DNA from: Cristatella mucedo
Taxonomy: Eukaryota > Bryozoa > Phylactolaemata > Cristatellidae
DNA: 64,000 bases
Direction: 5' to 3'
NCBI GenBank assembly: GCA_009760855.2
Contig: WPIO01000141.1
Span: 124,001 to 188,000, forward strand
The notes beneath the pieces are model-generated. The model was not told the DNA's origin. It was given only the letters and a program-made list of their open reading frames with translations, and searched no databases. How positions within the stretch are numbered: position 1 is the first letter of the stretch; every line of letters starts with the position of its first letter. This document shows, one piece after another, positions 53,870-64,000 of this stretch. The translations under genes and the position numbers were made by a program.

Positions 53870-55075
53870 GATAAGCACAAGATCATCGGAGGAACCTTTG
53901 AAATATGGGTTACCTCAGGGATCTGTGCTTGCTCCCGTTCTTTTCATGGTTTATACTCTCCCTCTTGCCAATATCATTGTCAAGCACAATCTGTGCTTTC
54001 CCTTCTATGCAGATGATACTCAGTTTTACCTTTACTTTGATCCCTCCTAGCCCTCCAGCACGTCGAATTCTCTCAACTTCCTTGCTGCATGCGTTGATGA
54101 CATCATCACATGTATGGCAGCAAAATTTCTTAAATTGAACGATGATAAAATCAAAGTAATGGTTATGGGCAAGCCAGTGTATTCAGAAATTGGAAAGACT
54201 AACACTCAAACTCGGCTCTGACATTATTCTCCTTTTGAATCTGCATGAAATCTGGGTGTCATTTTCCAAAGTGACCTCTCATTAGAAGACTATGTCAGCT
54301 CCAAAATCAAGTCCACCTACTTTCAGTTACATAACATCGCTACCATTCGGGCTTAATTAGACATTATTATCACATCTAAATTGGTCCATGCATTTGTGAC
54401 ATCCTGTTCTAACTTCTGTAACTCACTGTTTGCTGATCAACGGACCGTGCACTCAGTTGCATGCAGCTGGTTCAAAACTCTGCAGCTAATTCTGCCTGTT
54501 GTGAGCATCGCAGTTGCCACATCACACAACTTTTCGCCAACCTTCACTAGCTCCCTGTCAAGCAACACATCAACTTCGAGGTTGTATCACTTACTTTTAG
54601 GTCCGTTCATCCTTTGGCTCCTGCCTACCTATCAGATCTGCTTCCCTACCAGGCTAAGCAACCTTCCACCCACCTTTCGGAATCTAACTGTTTACCAATA
54701 CGTCGTACAAATGTCAAATCTGTTGGAGACCGTGCCTTCAGTTGGTATGCTTCCAAAGTCTGGAACTCACTCCCGACTTTCGAAACGAAAACCCAATTTT
54801 CCAATATGAAAAAAAGAAACTACAAACGTAAATGTATATCACAGCATTTAGTGGGTCACTGTGAATAGTCCTTTATGTGCTGATGCGTGCTGACGTGTGC
54901 TGACACTGTGCATGCCACCTGCAACCACGTTATTCGTGCTGTATGTTGAGCATACCACCAATAACCATTCGATCGTGCTTTCTTTGCAGCAAATGTAAAG
55001 TGCCTAGAAAGAGGTTAAGTTATCTGAGGGCGCTATATCAAATGCAATATTATTATTATTATTTTATTTGTATTA
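53870..55075 (+). mobile_element. LINE-B copy, 5'-truncated in the RT, many stops
   Basis: Begins at the [16 protein letters not shown] position (PLKYGLPQGSVLAPVLF, about 53898), with the catalytic block ADDTQFYLYF (about 54009) and the carboxy region to about 54800. The 3' UTR follows, with the hairpin (about 54995-55035) and ATT tail to about 55075. Confidence 0.88.
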
Positions 55076-56454
55076 TTATAAGTGGCATGAGGCCTTCCCG
55101 ACCACCGTACTTGGACGATTATGTGTGCCAGCACAGTGTTTATGCTCGCGCTGTGCGCTTTGGTGTAAGAAAGAAAGATTTAAAATGATAGGTGAACTTC
55201 GGCAGTAGGTGCAACTTCGGAAAGCAACCGGCTAGTTCACCTCCGGGGCTTTCGAGATGACTTTGGAAGGGGCCGAGCATTGGCCGATCAGTTGCAATAA
55301 CGCTGCTTACGCATGCACATCTACACGGCAGCCCTAAAGCTAGTTAAATAGGTTGCATAAGCACACTCATACCTTAGCCCGTAAGCGTATATTCGCGTTC
55401 GAGCCATGCGTCGTGATATCCAAACTGCAGGAGTTGGCCAGGCTGGCTGAAAGCTGGAATTGGGCGGCCCAGCCTGCACCGGGCAGGGTCAGCTGTTGCT
55501 AGCCACGGACAGGTTCGCGACCCGTAGCCATTTCCAGACCACGGGCCTTGGCCAATCGTCCTGGGCATGGCGGTTCGTCCGCCGCAAGCACCTGGACGAG
55601 CTGCCAGTTGCTGCTGCTATTCGTCAGGCATAATCAGGGAGGTTGTGGGTTTGTAATCGTCATTACGTGGTTCCGCCCCCAACCAACGTTCCGTCCACTC
55701 AACGGGCGCGCTCCTTGCCGGCACGTGACGTGTTCCTTGCCTTGCTTTACACTTTCTGCCTGGAGTCGGCATGACCCGGGGCGGTTACCAGCTGTCGCCT
55801 ATGCCACCAGAAGGCAAGGCCCGTTTGTTACGTGCTGATCTACTACAGGTCGAGACTGTATTGAAATATTCAAATTATATAAATATACTTCTATGTGTAT
55901 GAATTTTTCTTGGAAGCCGCCTGCTAGCCACGTTTGCTGGCAGAATTCGGGTACCTGGACCCTGTCGTCGACAACGGCACCGACGCGGTCATCGTTGATG
56001 CCGTGCTGCTGTTTGATACCAGCGAGGATGCCTTGGTTGTGGCGGTATGGAAAAGTTCGAAAGTGCAGAATCATAGCCTGCTCTCTCCTGACCGCTGGCT
56101 AGGGAAGCCATTGGTGAGGCGCTTCATGGGCGATACCCTCAGCAGATAGTGACCCGATAATGAAGCCTGCCTGGTCGACCACTGGATTGCACGAGTTGAA
56201 ATGACAGCATTGCAGTGGCTATGCCTCTTGGACGCCATTTCTGGTTCAGAAGCCACTTTTTCCCTGTTCCTGAACCGGGAATCTCGGGTAGCAATCACCG
56301 CCCCGGCAGGGCAAGGCTCCGCCGGTTAATGTGCATATATTCATATTCACACTTTAATATACCAGTTCTTATATATTTATTTATTTACTTACGGTAACAT
56401 ATGTATATAATAATTCGCATATTGCCTAAGAAGGATTAATCCCTATCCAGCCGC
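55075..56454. other. Unassigned GC-richer region
   Basis: Several short ORFs on both strands without recognisable domains. A word cluster CACGTGGTTCCGC-type near 55665 recurs near 58705, so part may be an old repeat. Confidence 0.35.
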
Positions 56455-56535
56455 TTCATTCCTCCCACAGGTCTCGCCCTTGACCTAGGCTATCTAAAGC
56501 GATTGCCTTAACCTCTGGGCCAAACCAGGGCTGCC
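56455..56535 (-). mobile_element. SINE-2 head remnant
   Basis: CTATCTAAAGCGATTGCCTTAACC and CTGGGCCAAACCAGGGC-type words are the reverse complement of the SINE-2 head at 10138-10185. Confidence 0.5.
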
Positions 56536-56594
56536 AAAGTAGATTGAAATTATTTTGGCCTGATTATATCATCAGCCACTTAACCAGTTCAAAT

Positions 56595-56706
56595 CAGCTC
56601 GTTTGACAGCTGCGTTCCCTTTGCAGCCAATGTAAAGCGCCTAGGAAGAGATTGAGTTCTCTGAGGGTGCTTTATCAAGTGCATTATTACTATTATATTA
56701 TTATTG
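56595..56706 (+). mobile_element. LINE-B 3' end
   Basis: CCCTTTGCAGCCAATGTAAAG, the hairpin with one mismatch (GGGTGCTTT) and an interrupted ATT tail. Confidence 0.88.
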
Positions 56707-56749
56707 GTCAAGCTGCAACCAACCAAGGTTTACCACTGAGGCTATCCGG

Positions 56750-58520
56750 AGGGAGCTAAAGCAGAAGTTCGTCGGAGTTGAAGGCGCTCGCAAGTGCACC
56801 TGCCCTGAGCCGAGAACCTGCTCTGTCCTTGTGCAGACAATTTTTCATTTTACGAAATGCGTCTGCATGCCGGATTTTCATATATTTGTCAAGGCTACTG
56901 ACCTAGATTGTGCCCGACCAGACCGGAAGCATCCGAGGCAATCGAAAGCATCGAACCGATAGGCAACAAGCGAAGCACTAGCATCTATGTATGTATGTAG
57001 TATGACCAGCAACTGTGTAGTCCGACAACTGAGCATATAGACAATAGCACAGAGTGAGTGCGACCTACCTCGGGGAGCCTCGGACGACGCACACAAGGAA
57101 GTGAAACCGAGCTGCCTAGCCAGGATTCCCGTGCCTCGATCACCTCTGACCTGCTAGTTGCTTTGACTACGACCTCGGTGACTGCCGCAGCAAGTTAGCT
57201 GGACTCAATTTCCTGTCAGCCTGTTGTTGATACTTGGAATTGAAACCGGTCGTAGCATATCGCTAGTCTGGCTTCATTTTAGGGCGAACCAGAACTGCTC
57301 AGCTGAAAAACAGCTTCGTCCTCGAGCTGTGAGCGAGAGGGCAGCTGGTGGGATCATGAAGTCGGATTGCGAGGTACGATTATGAGATAGGATCATGTGG
57401 TAGGGTTGTGTGGTAAGATCATAAGGCTGATTGATATCGACTGTCTATGCCATCTTTATTGCTCGAGCTTGCATTTAAGAATAGGGAAACGCTTGCTCAA
57501 GATCACTGTCGCCAACGTCACCGTCGCTTCCTGCCGTCCGAGAGTTGCAGGGCTCGTTTCTGTGAGAACGAGGAAGGGCGTCCATGCCATTGGTGGAGCC
57601 ACGGGGCAGTAAGTGCAAGTTTCAACGTAGAACCTGGCAGACACCATCAAAAAAGTTCACAAAGTGAGTAATATACTTTTTAAAGTTTATGCAGCTAACC
57701 GTAATGGACATCGCTAGTCGACCTGGCAAAGCATGATCTACTCTCCCGTTCTTTTTGGTCAATGCTTTTGGACTACAAAAACTGAATGCACGGTCTCATG
57801 AGGATTTGATGTAGCTTCGAGGAATGGCTATACGAATTAAGTCGGAAGAACCGGTGGTATGCTGCCTAGCCTGGTAGGGAGTAGTTCGATTATTGGCTGC
57901 ATTTACATCAAATTTGTCGTGGGAGAGAACAAATCTGGAGTGTCAGAATATACAAAGCATAGATACTGCATCGTCATGTGTCATAGATAGCACTAGAGGA
58001 AAAGCCGGTTCGTTGGGATTTGAAAAATAAATGTCACACATAAACCAAGCTCGACCAGGAGACTGTAGGCTCATCTAAAACGAGTTGGATTTGAAGTAGA
58101 TATTTTGCTCGAAAACGAGTCGGTGCAGGTCAGTTAAAACAAGGTGTCATGTGATGCTTGCACCATTCAAAACTCACATTAAAATAGGTAAAGTCAAGAG
58201 GGTCGAGCTTGCACAAGCATAGAGACGCGATAGGTTTCGTCATCACTAATTTAAAGAGGCGCTACAGCAATGCAAGTGCGAATGTTTGCAATGCCAGTAA
58301 CAAGAAAATGATAGTTTGAGGCGCTCCAAAGAAATGTAATCAAAGCGAACGTACAGCCATATAACATATGCATATAAACGACAGCCTAGCTTGTTCTTGG
58401 CGACTTAAAGGCTATTTGAATGACCCGTAGCAGTTGGCATTTACTGTATGCATTCCCATAGTGTCCCCCTGAGAAAAGACGTAAACCACTAGTGCGCTTT
58501 GGTCAAGCAGCGAAAGACTG
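56750..58520 (+). repeat. Compound tandem unit S1-S2-S3, copy 1
   Basis: S1 (56750-56890), S2 (56890-57905, the R3 repeat plus a minus-strand LINE-B sliver at about 57765-57905) and S3 (57940-58520) recur in the same order and strand at 58545-58680, 59090-60010 and 62500-63270. S2 contains a TTTAAGAAT TATA-like word conserved between copies (57472 and 59628). Coding potential is not evident. Confidence 0.78.
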
Positions 58521-58774
58521 ACGTTTCCCACTGCGGCGGTCGCGAGGAGGCGAAAGCGGAAGTCCGTCGGAGCGGAAGGCGCACGCATGCGCACCGGGCA
58601 AAAGGTCAAGCATCTGCTCTGGGTTTGCTATTTCTGACAGCCAATTATTCATTTCAAGAGAATCGGCTACAACCCTGACGCTCTTACATCTGTGGGCGTG
58701 CGATCGCCGTCACGTGGTTCCGCACCCAGCTGACGCCAGGCTTCCGCCCCCTGCTCTTACATCTGTCGACGCCA

Positions 58775-58905
58775 CGAAGTCTGTTGGCTACTGAATGCGT
58801 ACCGAAAGCCGCTTAGGCTGTGAGTGTGCTACACAAAACTCTGCTGCGTAACACCCACGTGGTCTTAATGGCTTTGTGGAGAAACAGACGGAGATACGCT
58901 CATTA
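58775..58905 (+). mobile_element. LINE-A 3' end fragment
   Basis: ACGAAGTCTGTTGGCTACTG through the terminal codons and GGAGAAACAGACGGAGATAC. Confidence 0.88.
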
Positions 58906-59078
58906 CATCATCGTCACCCCTAACCATGTCATTAATTTTGTTTTGTTTTTCAAGCATGATTTTACTTACCATTCAATTGCATTTCCTTTTGCAGCAAATG
59001 TAAAGCGCCTAGAAAGAGATTAAGTTCTCTGAGGGCGCTTAATCAAGTACATTATTATTATTATTATCATCATCATGT
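58905..59078 (+). mobile_element. LINE-B 3' end abutting the LINE-A tail
   Basis: Starts within the 3' UTR (CGTCACCCCTAACCATG), with a good hairpin (AAAGCGCC, GGGCGCTT) and an ATT/ATC tail to about 59078. Confidence 0.9.
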
Positions 59079-60257
59079 TACATCGCTACTGACTAAGATG
59101 GCGCCCGGCCTTCGTCGAAGCATCCGGGCACTCGAGAGGGGAGCGTCGAAACGAACGGCAACGAAAGAAGCGCTAGTAGGCCGAACGTATGACCGAAGAA
59201 CGGCGAGTCCGCCAACAGCGGCGCAGCTCAGAGTTAGCGCGGCGACCTACCTCATGCAGCCGCTGACGACGCACACAAGGAAGTGAAACTGAGCTGCCGA
59301 CCAGTAATTCTCGTGCCTCGATTACCTCTGACCTGCTAGTCGCTTTGACAACGACCTTGTTCAGTGCCGCTGCAGGTTATCTGGGCTAAATTTCCAGTCA
59401 GCCTGCTGTTGATACTTGGAATTGAAGCCGGTCGTAGCATGGCGCTAGTCTGGCTTGATATTAGGGCGCGCAAGAACCGTTCGGCCGAGAAAGAAAAAAA
59501 AACACTTTTTCCTCGACCAGTAAGCGAGAGGGCAGCAGGTGGGATCAGGAAGTAGGGTTATGTGTTAAGATTACAATGCCGATTGGTATCGGTTGGCATA
59601 TCATCTTCATTGCTCCGGCTCGCTATTTAAGAATGGACAACGCTCGCGCAAGATCACCGTTGCTGCAGTCACCGTCGGCGCCTGCCGTCCGAGAATTGCA
59701 GGACTCGTTTCTGCGAGAACGAGGAAATCTTCCACGCCAGCGATGGTCGGTCACAAGGCAGCGAGTGCAAGCGTCGCATTAGAATTCGGCCGACGCCACC
59801 AAAAAGCTTGTTTTACAGCTTACAGCTTCGTGGACATCGCCAGTCAATCTGGCAAAGCATGTTCTACTCTCACGCTCCTTGGGCGGCTTGGGAAACGTAA
59901 AACTAAAAGCAGCGTCTCGCGAGGATTTGAGGTAGCTTCGAGGAATGACTGTACGACTTAAGTCGGAAGAGCCTGCGGTACGATACCTAGCCTGGATGGG
60001 GAGTGGTTCCGTTCGCGCAGAGTCAGTCTACTACGTCGTCATATAACAAAACATTTTGGGGGAGGAGCAAGGATATGCAGACTCGTCACCAGGAATATCC
60101 GTCTCTACTCTTTAGTTCCTTGTGGGTCAACCGATCGGTCTGGCCGGTCTGGTCGGTCTGAATCGGTCTGGCCGACCGATCAAAACGCAGGGGCTCTACA
60201 CATATACCCTGTGGCCAAGTAAAAATGGTTGACGTTTGAAGGCTCGAGAAAAAACTA

Positions 60258-60657
60258 AGGATAATAATAATAATAATGCACTTGATAAAGCGCCCACAGA
60301 GAACTTAATCTTTTTCTGGGCGCTTTACGTTTGCTGCAAAGTGAAATGCAATTGAATGGGTAAGTAAAATCATGCTTGAAAAACAAACAAAATGAATAAT
60401 ATGGTTAGGGTGACATGCACAGGGTCAGCATGCAAATGTGGTTAGTGGCAGCATGCACAGTGTCAGCACGCATAAGCACATCAAGGACGAATCATAGGGA
60501 CCCACTAAATGCTGTCCTAAATAGGTGTGTTTTTAAGTTCCTTTTAAATGTGCTCAGGTCAGGGGATGTTCTGACGCAGGTCGGGGGAGGGAGTTTCGGG
60601 CTTTGGGAGCGTACGAACTAAATGCACGGTCTCCTAAGGTTTTAAGGTTTGTACAAA
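60258..60657 (-). mobile_element. LINE-B 3' fragment
   Basis: ATT tail, hairpin, 3' UTR and the end of ORF2 (reverse complement) to about 60657. Similar in structure to 19377-19790. Confidence 0.9.
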
Positions 60658-60782
60658 GAGATCAAGGATCAAGTCCTTGAATATGGGATGTAACCTTTGC
60701 TTCGTAACCTCATGCTTTGTAACCTATGCTTCAGCCTTCTTGTCTACGTAAAATACCCAGTGAGTCTGTTAATCAAATCCAC

Positions 60783-61531
60783 CAATGTAATGTAATGTAA
60801 TGTAATGTATCTCCGTCACTAACTCCACAAAGTCATAAAGACCATGTGGGTGTTACGCAGGAGAGTTTTGTATAGCGCACTCACAGCCTAAGCGGCTTTC
60901 GGTACGCATTCGGTAGCCAACAGACTTCGTCTTACGCAACAAAGAGAAAGTGGGAAGCATAGCAGAGTTAGGAGAGCAGTTGAGGTAGTGAGTAGCATAG
61001 AAGTAGCAGTTCAGGACCGCTGAAAAAGATGTGCCATAGTCGGCAGTTGGAGAGTAGTTGTCGTTGCGTAAGAATTGTGGAAGCGAGTTCCACAGTCTAG
61101 GACCTGCAGAGCTAAAGCTTCTGTCGCCAACTGCCTTCAAGCGGAGGAATGGGACAGCTAATTTATGGTCCACACAGGACCTGAGGGCGCGAACAGGCTG
61201 AAACTGATGCAGCACTTCAGCTAGGTACAAAGGAGCCAAGCCGTGGCGGGCCTTGTGGGTCAGCATAAGAACTTTGCTCTGTATCCTTTGCTCAACCGGC
61301 AACCATCCTTGGTCTTCCAGTAAAAGTGACACGTGCTCAAACCGCTGGGACTTGAAGACCAGCCTTGCAGCCATATTCATAGTCTGCTGTAGTGGCATAT
61401 TAGCTTTCTTTGGTAGCCCGGCCAAAAGGGAATTACAATAATCAAGCCGAGACAGAACTAAAGAGCTAGTTAAATTTTTTACAAGCCACTGTGTGAGACA
61501 GCTTCTAATCTTGGATAGGGATCGGATGTGA
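60783..61531 (-). mobile_element. LINE-A 3' copy with a long pentanucleotide tail
   Basis: Tail of four uninterrupted TGTAA units at 60785-60805, then the open carboxy ORF (61548-60853) from [12 protein letters not shown] to [10 protein letters not shown]. 5'-truncated at about 61531. Confidence 0.92.
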
Positions 61532-61849
61532 AACCCGTAACGGCACACATTACTCGTACAGCTCGCTTTCGAAAAAAACTGTTTTTAGTGCTTATCTTTC
61601 TTTTATTTATATTCTTGTCATACTACTCTACAATGCTAACTGCAGCGGCGAATTCAACTTCTGCTGGTGTTGGCATTGCGTCTTCATACCAGCCTCCCGG
61701 ATTAGAGCACGGGCTGTGGGACGGATGACGTCGGCCATCAAATCTGTCGTGGGCGGGACTAAATGTGTCGTTCGAAAATTCATACCTAGGAGAAAAGTCG
61801 GCGTCTGTCATGAGGAAAGTCTGTCGCATAAACGCAGCTTTAGACAGGC

Positions 61850-62105
61850 ATGATCCAACGAATGAAGGGACCTAAAAGTGAGGGACAAAACCGTAAGTCG
61901 ATTCGCTGCTTGCTTGGGAGCCAATACAGATTTACGATAATTAGTTTAATATAGCCACAGCAATATTTTCTCAACTGCAAGCGCTTGATTGCATAGGTCG
62001 GTAGACATGCTAGTATTGAGCGGCAGAATCCAAGACAGAATGCCTGCAATTCATGGACTTACTTCTAAGCAGGTACCCTGTCTAAGCAGAACCGAATTTT
62101 TCCAA
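61850..62105 (-). mobile_element. LINE-B internal fragment
   Basis: Reverse-complement LINE-B carboxy region in diverged form (AATGAAGGGACCTAAAAGTG at about 61860; the CTNCAAGCGCTTGATTGCAT region at about 61977). Confidence 0.75.
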
Positions 62106-62304
62106 TCTTAGGATGACAGAAAACAATGCAGATACAGCCGCGCTGGATAGTACGAGAGGCAAGGCAAGATTGTGATTACAGGAAATATATTCGATGCCGT
62201 TTTCAAGAGAGCGTTAGAGGATAATGTGGCCCTCTCTGGATTCATTTCTCGCCTCCTGGCATAGAGCGCTCTAACGTGCGTTCGTGTTCGTTGCAGAATT
62301 CTTC

Positions 62305-62490
62305 CGAATTTGCATGCTGACCCTGTGCATATCACCCCTAACCATGCTATTCATTTTTTTTTCAAGCATGATTTTACTTACCATTCAATTGCATTTCCCT
62401 TTGCAGCAAATTAAAGCGCCTAGAAAGAGAATAAGTTCTCTGAGGGCGCTTTATCAAGTACATTATTATTATTATTATTATTATTATATC
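62305..62490 (+). mobile_element. LINE-B 3' end joined to R4 sequence
   Basis: TTTGCATGCTGACCCTGTGC, the 3' UTR, the hairpin and (ATT)9 or so. Directly preceded by GAATTCTTCCGAA of R4. Confidence 0.9.
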
Positions 62491-62949
62491 ATCCTTTTGT
62501 ATATACAAAGCATAGATACTACATGATGATGCTCTTATTGATATCACTATAGGAAAAGCCGGTTCGATCGGGTTTGAGAAATAAATGTCACACATAAACC
62601 TAGCTCGACCAAGAGACTGTAGGCTCATCAAAATGAATTGGATTTTGAGTAGACATTTCGTTCAAAGACGAATCGGTGCAGCTCAGTTCAAACAAGGTGT
62701 CATGTAGTGCTTGCACCATTCAACATTCACATTATTATAGGTTAAGTCAATGAGGTTGAGCTTGCACAAGCTGTATTGCCTGGTACTGCACACGCATAGA
62801 GACGTGATAGGTTTTGTCATCACTAATTTAGAGAGGCGTCGCTGCAATGCCAGTGTAAATGGTGGCAATAAAAGTAACAACAGAAGCGGTAGTTTGAGGT
62901 GCTCCAAAAAATGTAATCAAACCACACGAACAGCTATTTAGCATAAAAT

Positions 62950-63116
62950 AAATAAATCCTAGCTGATTAAACAGCCTCTTTTTGAGACAGTAGAGCCTTT
63001 ACGGCTATCACCGCCGCTTGCAGTGGCGATAAAGAATCATCCACCGCAGCAATCAAACCCACGACCTCGGGACCGAGGTCGGGAAAGCAACCGCCTTACC
63101 TAATGTGCCATCACAG
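62950..63116 (-). mobile_element. SINE-1 copy with 7-bp flanking duplication
   Basis: Reverse-complement SINE-1 from CCTAGCTGATTAAACAGCC to TTACCTAATGTGCCATCAC. AGCATAA occurs on both sides (about 62939-62945 and 63116-63122). The equivalent site in S3 copy 1 (about 58360-58375) is empty. Confidence 0.85.
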
Positions 63117-63269
63117 CATAAGCATATAAACGATAGCCCAGCGTGCTCTTGACGACTTAAAGGCTATTTGAATGACCCGCGGCAATTGGCATGCACCGTA
63201 GGCATTCCCGTAGTATACCCTGAGAAAAGACGTAAACCACTCGTTCGCTTTTTCAGCGACGTCTGGGCT

Positions 63270-64000
63270 GACAAGTGCTCGCGGATACGTTAGTTTCAAT
63301 GGCACAAAAAATCGGCAGCGACATTCATTTGACCTCACGAATAGACTCGGCCTAAATAAAAATAGTTTCTGATGATAACTATTTAACTGCAATGAGTCAT
63401 AAGTCATTTATAGACATAAACCCAGATTAAATAAGTTCCATATAAAAAATTCAACATAGCTTTATATGTGCACGCGAGGTGTTCTAAATGTCTATGCTAG
63501 TTGTCCTATTTGTCTACGTTAAGAGTCAAAGCAGTAAGGTCAGGTGGTTGGCGGGCTCCACGAACATCTACAGGGTGTGTAGCAGCAGAAAAGCCTTTGC
63601 TGCTATGTGGATTCCGTGGGCAACGAAGCATGGCCACCTGCAAGACTCAAACTCACGACCTGGGTCGCGGATTGAGAGCGACCTTTGATCTCTGGAAATA
63701 TCAGACTTCGCGACGGGCTGGGCACGATCGAGTCGTCTGAAAGCTGGGAGTGCTGACTTATAGAGCTCCTGACCAAACGAAAGCAGGTATGCACCAACGG
63801 ACTTACTTGATAATATGCTGAAAAGCCACTCTGGAATTAATTCAATTCTTCGATCAAGCGTTACCTGGCAGTTCCGAAAGTATGAGGCTCCTCGCCTAAT
63901 CGCGGGCGCAGTGTCTGAGTCCACTTGATGTCCTACACGAGCACTCAAATGGCTTACTGGTGTCTTTGCATGCAAGTTTTATTTACCCAACATCTTATTA
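63270..64000. other. Unassigned right edge
   Basis: A weak tRNA-like SINE trace on the minus strand at about 63595-63690 (AAACTCACGACCTGGGTCGCGG) is possible. No gene was recognised; a minus frame 63975-63568 has no domain signal. Confidence 0.35.

Larger units (their letters stand above)
58545..63270 (+). repeat. Compound tandem unit S1-S2-S3, copy 2, expanded by LINE/SINE insertions
   Basis: Copy 2 of the unit. Between S1 and S2 lie LINE-A (58775-58905) and LINE-B (58905-59078). Between S2 and S3 lie LINE-B (60258-60657), LINE-A (60783-61531), LINE-B (61850-62105), R4 sequence (about 62240-62305) and LINE-B (62305-62490). Within S3 lies a SINE-1 (62950-63116). Sequence at 61735-61765 matches the S2/S3 junction of copy 1 (CATCAAAT-TGTCGTGGG at 57911). 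Confidence 0.72.

Noticed and set aside
63568-63975. 135-codon minus-strand ORF at the right edge
   Set aside because: No domain-like pattern, overlaps a weak tRNA-like trace and has no conservation evidence.

Overview
The window looks like accessory DNA from an invertebrate animal genome. It has split genes with GT/AG introns, two RING/B-box (TRIM-type) genes, tRNA-derived SINEs, solo LTR sequence and dozens of 5'-truncated non-LTR retrotransposons. No bacterial features such as operons or ribosome-binding sites were seen. The species cannot be named from the sequence. TRIM-like expansions of this kind are known in cnidarians, sponges, molluscs, echinoderms and lancelets.

Two non-LTR families dominate, both with CR1/L2-type reverse transcriptases. 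LINE-A ends in a short (ACATT)n tail. LINE-B ends in a conserved 3' hairpin followed by (ATT)n. The best LINE-A copy (24243-27266) keeps the endonuclease and RT but carries two stops and a frameshift. The longest LINE-B copy is at 38775-40878. Several insertions are nested: LINE-B in LINE-A (709-2163), an LTR in LINE-A (15253-15992), LINE-B in another repeat (19377-20141) and LINE-B in LINE-B (39028-39195). A decayed Ty3/gypsy element lies at 20930-24240. A heavily decayed third RT element (here called C) lies at about 6090-10000. Two tRNA-derived SINE families occur. SINE-2 carries the LINE-B 3' hairpin.

The real genes are on the minus strand. Two paralogous TRIM-like genes each have a 1027-bp first exon (18440-17414 and 52103-51077), with identical length and an identical phase-1 donor. 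Each also has a homologous, phase-matched last exon (3678-3440 and 46942-46779). They form a direct duplication. The first copy's intron (about 13.7 kb) is swollen by transposons; the second's is about 4.1 kb. Homologous non-coding blocks flank the 3' exons in both copies. A GC-rich propeller-like ORF (44118-43048) with one in-frame stop, plus low-complexity ORFs at about 42.4-42.8 kb, may be another gene or pseudogene.

Layout: 1-5.8 kb, LINE-A/B nest and the 3' end of TRIM gene 1. 5.8-17.4 kb, its TE-filled intron. 17.4-18.5 kb, its exon 1. 18.9-24.2 kb, R3 repeat, LINE-B, SINE-1 and gypsy. 24.2-27.3 kb, LINE-A. 27.3-41.2 kb, LINE mosaic, a 21-bp minisatellite (29.07-29.31 kb) and tandem repeats (35.1 kb). 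41.2-44.1 kb, SINE-2 and the GC-rich ORFs. 44.7-46.3 kb, SINE-1 and LINE-B. 46.8-52.1 kb, TRIM gene 2. 53.9-55.1 kb, LINE-B. 56.7-63.3 kb, a tandemly duplicated compound unit expanded by LINE and SINE insertions.
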